Positions 6,035 to 7,286 of a DNA stretch of 7,286 bases are shown one piece after another; position 1 is the first letter of the stretch, and every line of letters begins with the position of its first letter. The notes beneath the pieces are model-generated. The model made no database searches, was not told where the DNA came from, and saw only the letters and a list, made by a program, of their open reading frames with translations. The translations under genes were made by a program, and so were the position numbers. The stretch is from DATECU01 sp035286745 (GTDB taxonomy: Bacteria; Acidobacteriota; Vicinamibacteria; Fen-336): NCBI GenBank assembly GCA_035286745.1, contig DATECU010000170.1:1-7286 (forward strand), read 5' to 3'.

Positions 6035-6711
6035 CCGCCGGCCCGCCGCTCCTCGACCTGCGCCGCGCCAGCAAGGTCTACCGGCGAGGCGAGAGCGAGG
6101 TGGTGGCGCTCGACCAGGTGTCGCTCCAGGTCGCCCACGGCGATTCGTTAGCCGTGGTGGGCCCCTCCGGCTCGGGCAAGTCGACCCTGCTCGGCATCTT
6201 GGGCTGCCTCGATCGGCCCAGCGGGGGCGAGTACCTGCTGGGGGGGACCCCGGTGGCGGCCCTCGACGACCGGGCGCTCTCCCGCATCCGCAACCGCACC
6301 ATCGGCTTCGTGTTCCAGTCCTTCCATCTGATTCCCCAGCTCTCGGTGCTGGAGAACGTGGAGACGCCGCTCCTCTATGGGTCGTTCTCCGCCGACGAAT
6401 GGCGTCCCCGAGCCCTGGCCTGCCTCGAGCGGGTGGGCCTCTCTCATCGGGCCGAGCACCGGCCCTCAGAGCTTTCGGGGGGGGAAGCCCAGCGCGCCGC
6501 GCTGGCCCGTGCCCTGGTGACCGAGCCCCGGGTGCTGCTGGCCGACGAGCCGACCGGCAACCTGGACTCGGTCAAGGGCGGCGAGATCACCCGCTTGCTT
6601 CTGGAACTGAACGCCGAGGGCCGCACCCTGATTCTGGTCACGCATAACGAGTCTATGGCAAGCCGCATGCGGCGGGTGATGGCGCTGGCGGACGGGCGGG
6701 TGGCCGGCTGA
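6031..6711 (+). CDS. ABC transporter ATP-binding protein, MacB/LolD type
   Basis: A 226-residue cytosolic ATPase that should power the permease encoded next. All motifs are intact: Walker A GPSGSGKST at 44-52, Q-loop glutamine at 96 (VFQSF), signature LSGGE at 148-152 followed by AQR, Walker B RVLLADEP at 167-174, D-loop NLDS at 177-180 and H-loop His205 (VTHN). The FQSFHLIPQLSVLENVETPLLY stretch (95-116) and the ADEPTGNLDS context are hallmarks of the MacB/LolD/FtsE-like group, which handles lipoproteins, peptides or macrolides rather than small nutrients. The ATG at 6031 overlaps the TPR gene's stop as ATGA. An upstream in-frame ATG at 5995 would add 12 residues (MAERGVAAAPEP) encoded inside the TPR gene and not expected in the family, so 6031 is preferred. 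Length is normal for a stand-alone nucleotide-binding subunit. Substrate is unknown. Confidence 0.93.
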   Translation: MTAGPPLLDLRRASKVYRRGESEVVALDQVSLQVAHGDSLAVVGPSGSGKSTLLGILGCLDRPSGGEYLLGGTPVAALDDRALSRIRNRTIGFVFQSFHLIPQLSVLENVETPLLYGSFSADEWRPRALACLERVGLSHRAEHRPSELSGGEAQRAALARALVTEPRVLLADEPTGNLDSVKGGEITRLLLELNAEGRTLILVTHNESMASRMRRVMALADGRVAG

Positions 6712-7286
6712 TGTCGCCCCGGGTGCTGCTCCGCCTGGGCCTGCGCGGCCTGCTGCTGCACAAGCTCCGCTCCACCCTCTCCATCCTGGGCATCGTCTTC
6801 GGGGTGGCGGCGGTGGTCGCCATGTCTTCGGTCGGCGAGGGCGCACGGCGCGAGGCGATGGCCCAGATCGGGGCCCTGGGCATCGACAGCGTGACCCTGC
6901 GGGCTCGCCCCCAGGATTCGCCGCAGGCCCCAGGCCTCAGGTTGCGCGACGCCGAGGCGGTCGAGCGAGTGGTGCCGCACCTGCTGGCGGTGGCCCCGGT
7001 CAGGCAGACCTCGACCGAAGCCGAGGCCGGGTCCCGGGTCACCCCGGCCCTCCTGGTGGGAACCACCGCCGCCTACCGCGAGGCCGCGCAGCTCAGCCTG
7101 GCGGCCGGCCGCTTCCTGAGCCTGCTGGATCTCCGAGACGCCAAACGGGTGACCGTGCTGGGAGCCGCGCTGGCCCGTGAGCTTTATCCGTTCGGCGACG
7201 GCCTGGGTGCCGCGGTCCGGGTGGGCGGGGACTGGTTCCAGGTGGTGGGCATCCTGGAGGCCCGGGCCCGGCCCGGGGGCAAGGCC
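6711..7286 (+). CDS. MacB-type ABC transporter permease, N-terminal part, cut by window edge
   Basis: The first 192 residues of an inner-membrane permease, with no stop before the window ends. The ATG at 6711 shares one base with the ATPase stop (TGATG), as expected for a coupled pair. A basic cytosolic N-terminus (LRLGLRGLLLHKLR, 7-20) leads into TM1 at about 21-42 (STLSILGIVFGVAAVVAM). It is followed directly by the MacB periplasmic-domain opening 'GEGARREAMAQIGALGIDSVTLR' at 42-64. Further MacB-PCD landmarks are the VGTTAAYR stretch near 116-123, GRFLS at 133-137, VTVLGAALARELYP at 147-160 and VGGDWFQVVGIL at 171-182. Full-length relatives have about 400 residues and three more C-terminal helices (FtsX domain), which lie outside. 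Here the ATPase is a separate protein, unlike E. coli MacB where the two are fused. The adaptor and TolC-like genes upstream support a MacAB-TolC-like exporter. Confidence 0.92.
   Translation, partial: MSPRVLLRLGLRGLLLHKLRSTLSILGIVFGVAAVVAMSSVGEGARREAMAQIGALGIDSVTLRARPQDSPQAPGLRLRDAEAVERVVPHLLAVAPVRQTSTEAEAGSRVTPALLVGTTAAYREAAQLSLAAGRFLSLLDLRDAKRVTVLGAALARELYPFGDGLGAAVRVGGDWFQVVGILEARARPGGKA

Overview
The window is GC-rich (visibly about 70%) DNA from a Gram-negative bacterium. The Gram-negative assignment rests on an outer-membrane factor, a periplasmic adaptor and a zinc peptidase with an export signal. Starts are often GTG, Shine-Dalgarno sites are mostly absent, and genes are tightly packed. 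The style fits Acidobacteriota, Myxococcota or a related high-GC lineage, but no marker gene settles the phylum. No RNA genes, mobile elements or CRISPR arrays are seen, and the DNA is almost wholly coding.

Layout. On the minus strand, positions 1097 to 1 hold a two-gene unit: a ZIP-family metal transporter, then, 19 bases later, the start of an M16 (insulinase/pitrilysin-type) zinc peptidase that runs off the left edge. A 73-base divergent intergenic region (1098-1170) separates it from a plus-strand operon that fills the rest of the window. That operon encodes, in order, a TolC-type outer-membrane efflux protein (1171-2655), a MacA/HlyD-like adaptor (2652-4274), a zinc-ribbon/TPR/transmembrane protein of unknown function (4364-6034), a MacB/LolD-type ABC ATPase (6031-6711) and a MacB-type permease cut by the right edge (6711-7286).

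How it works together. The outer-membrane duct, adaptor, ATPase and permease make a complete MacAB-TolC-like tripartite ABC exporter. Its ATPase and permease are separate chains, unlike the fused E. coli MacB. Three junctions overlap (GTGA, ATGA and TGATG), which points to translational coupling. The substrate cannot be told from sequence.

The most notable item is the protein encoded between adaptor and ATPase. It has an N-terminal four-cysteine zinc ribbon, a proline-rich linker with an internal duplication, about four TPR-like helical hairpins, a second proline-rich linker, one transmembrane helix and a C-terminal domain that looks NTF2-like and should lie in the periplasm. Its place and its 4-base overlap with the ATPase gene suggest it is a dedicated accessory of this exporter. 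Also notable are the adaptor's 56-residue N-terminal cytosolic extension, a ZIP transporter lacking the second metal-site ligands, and a probable leaderless start for the TolC-like gene.
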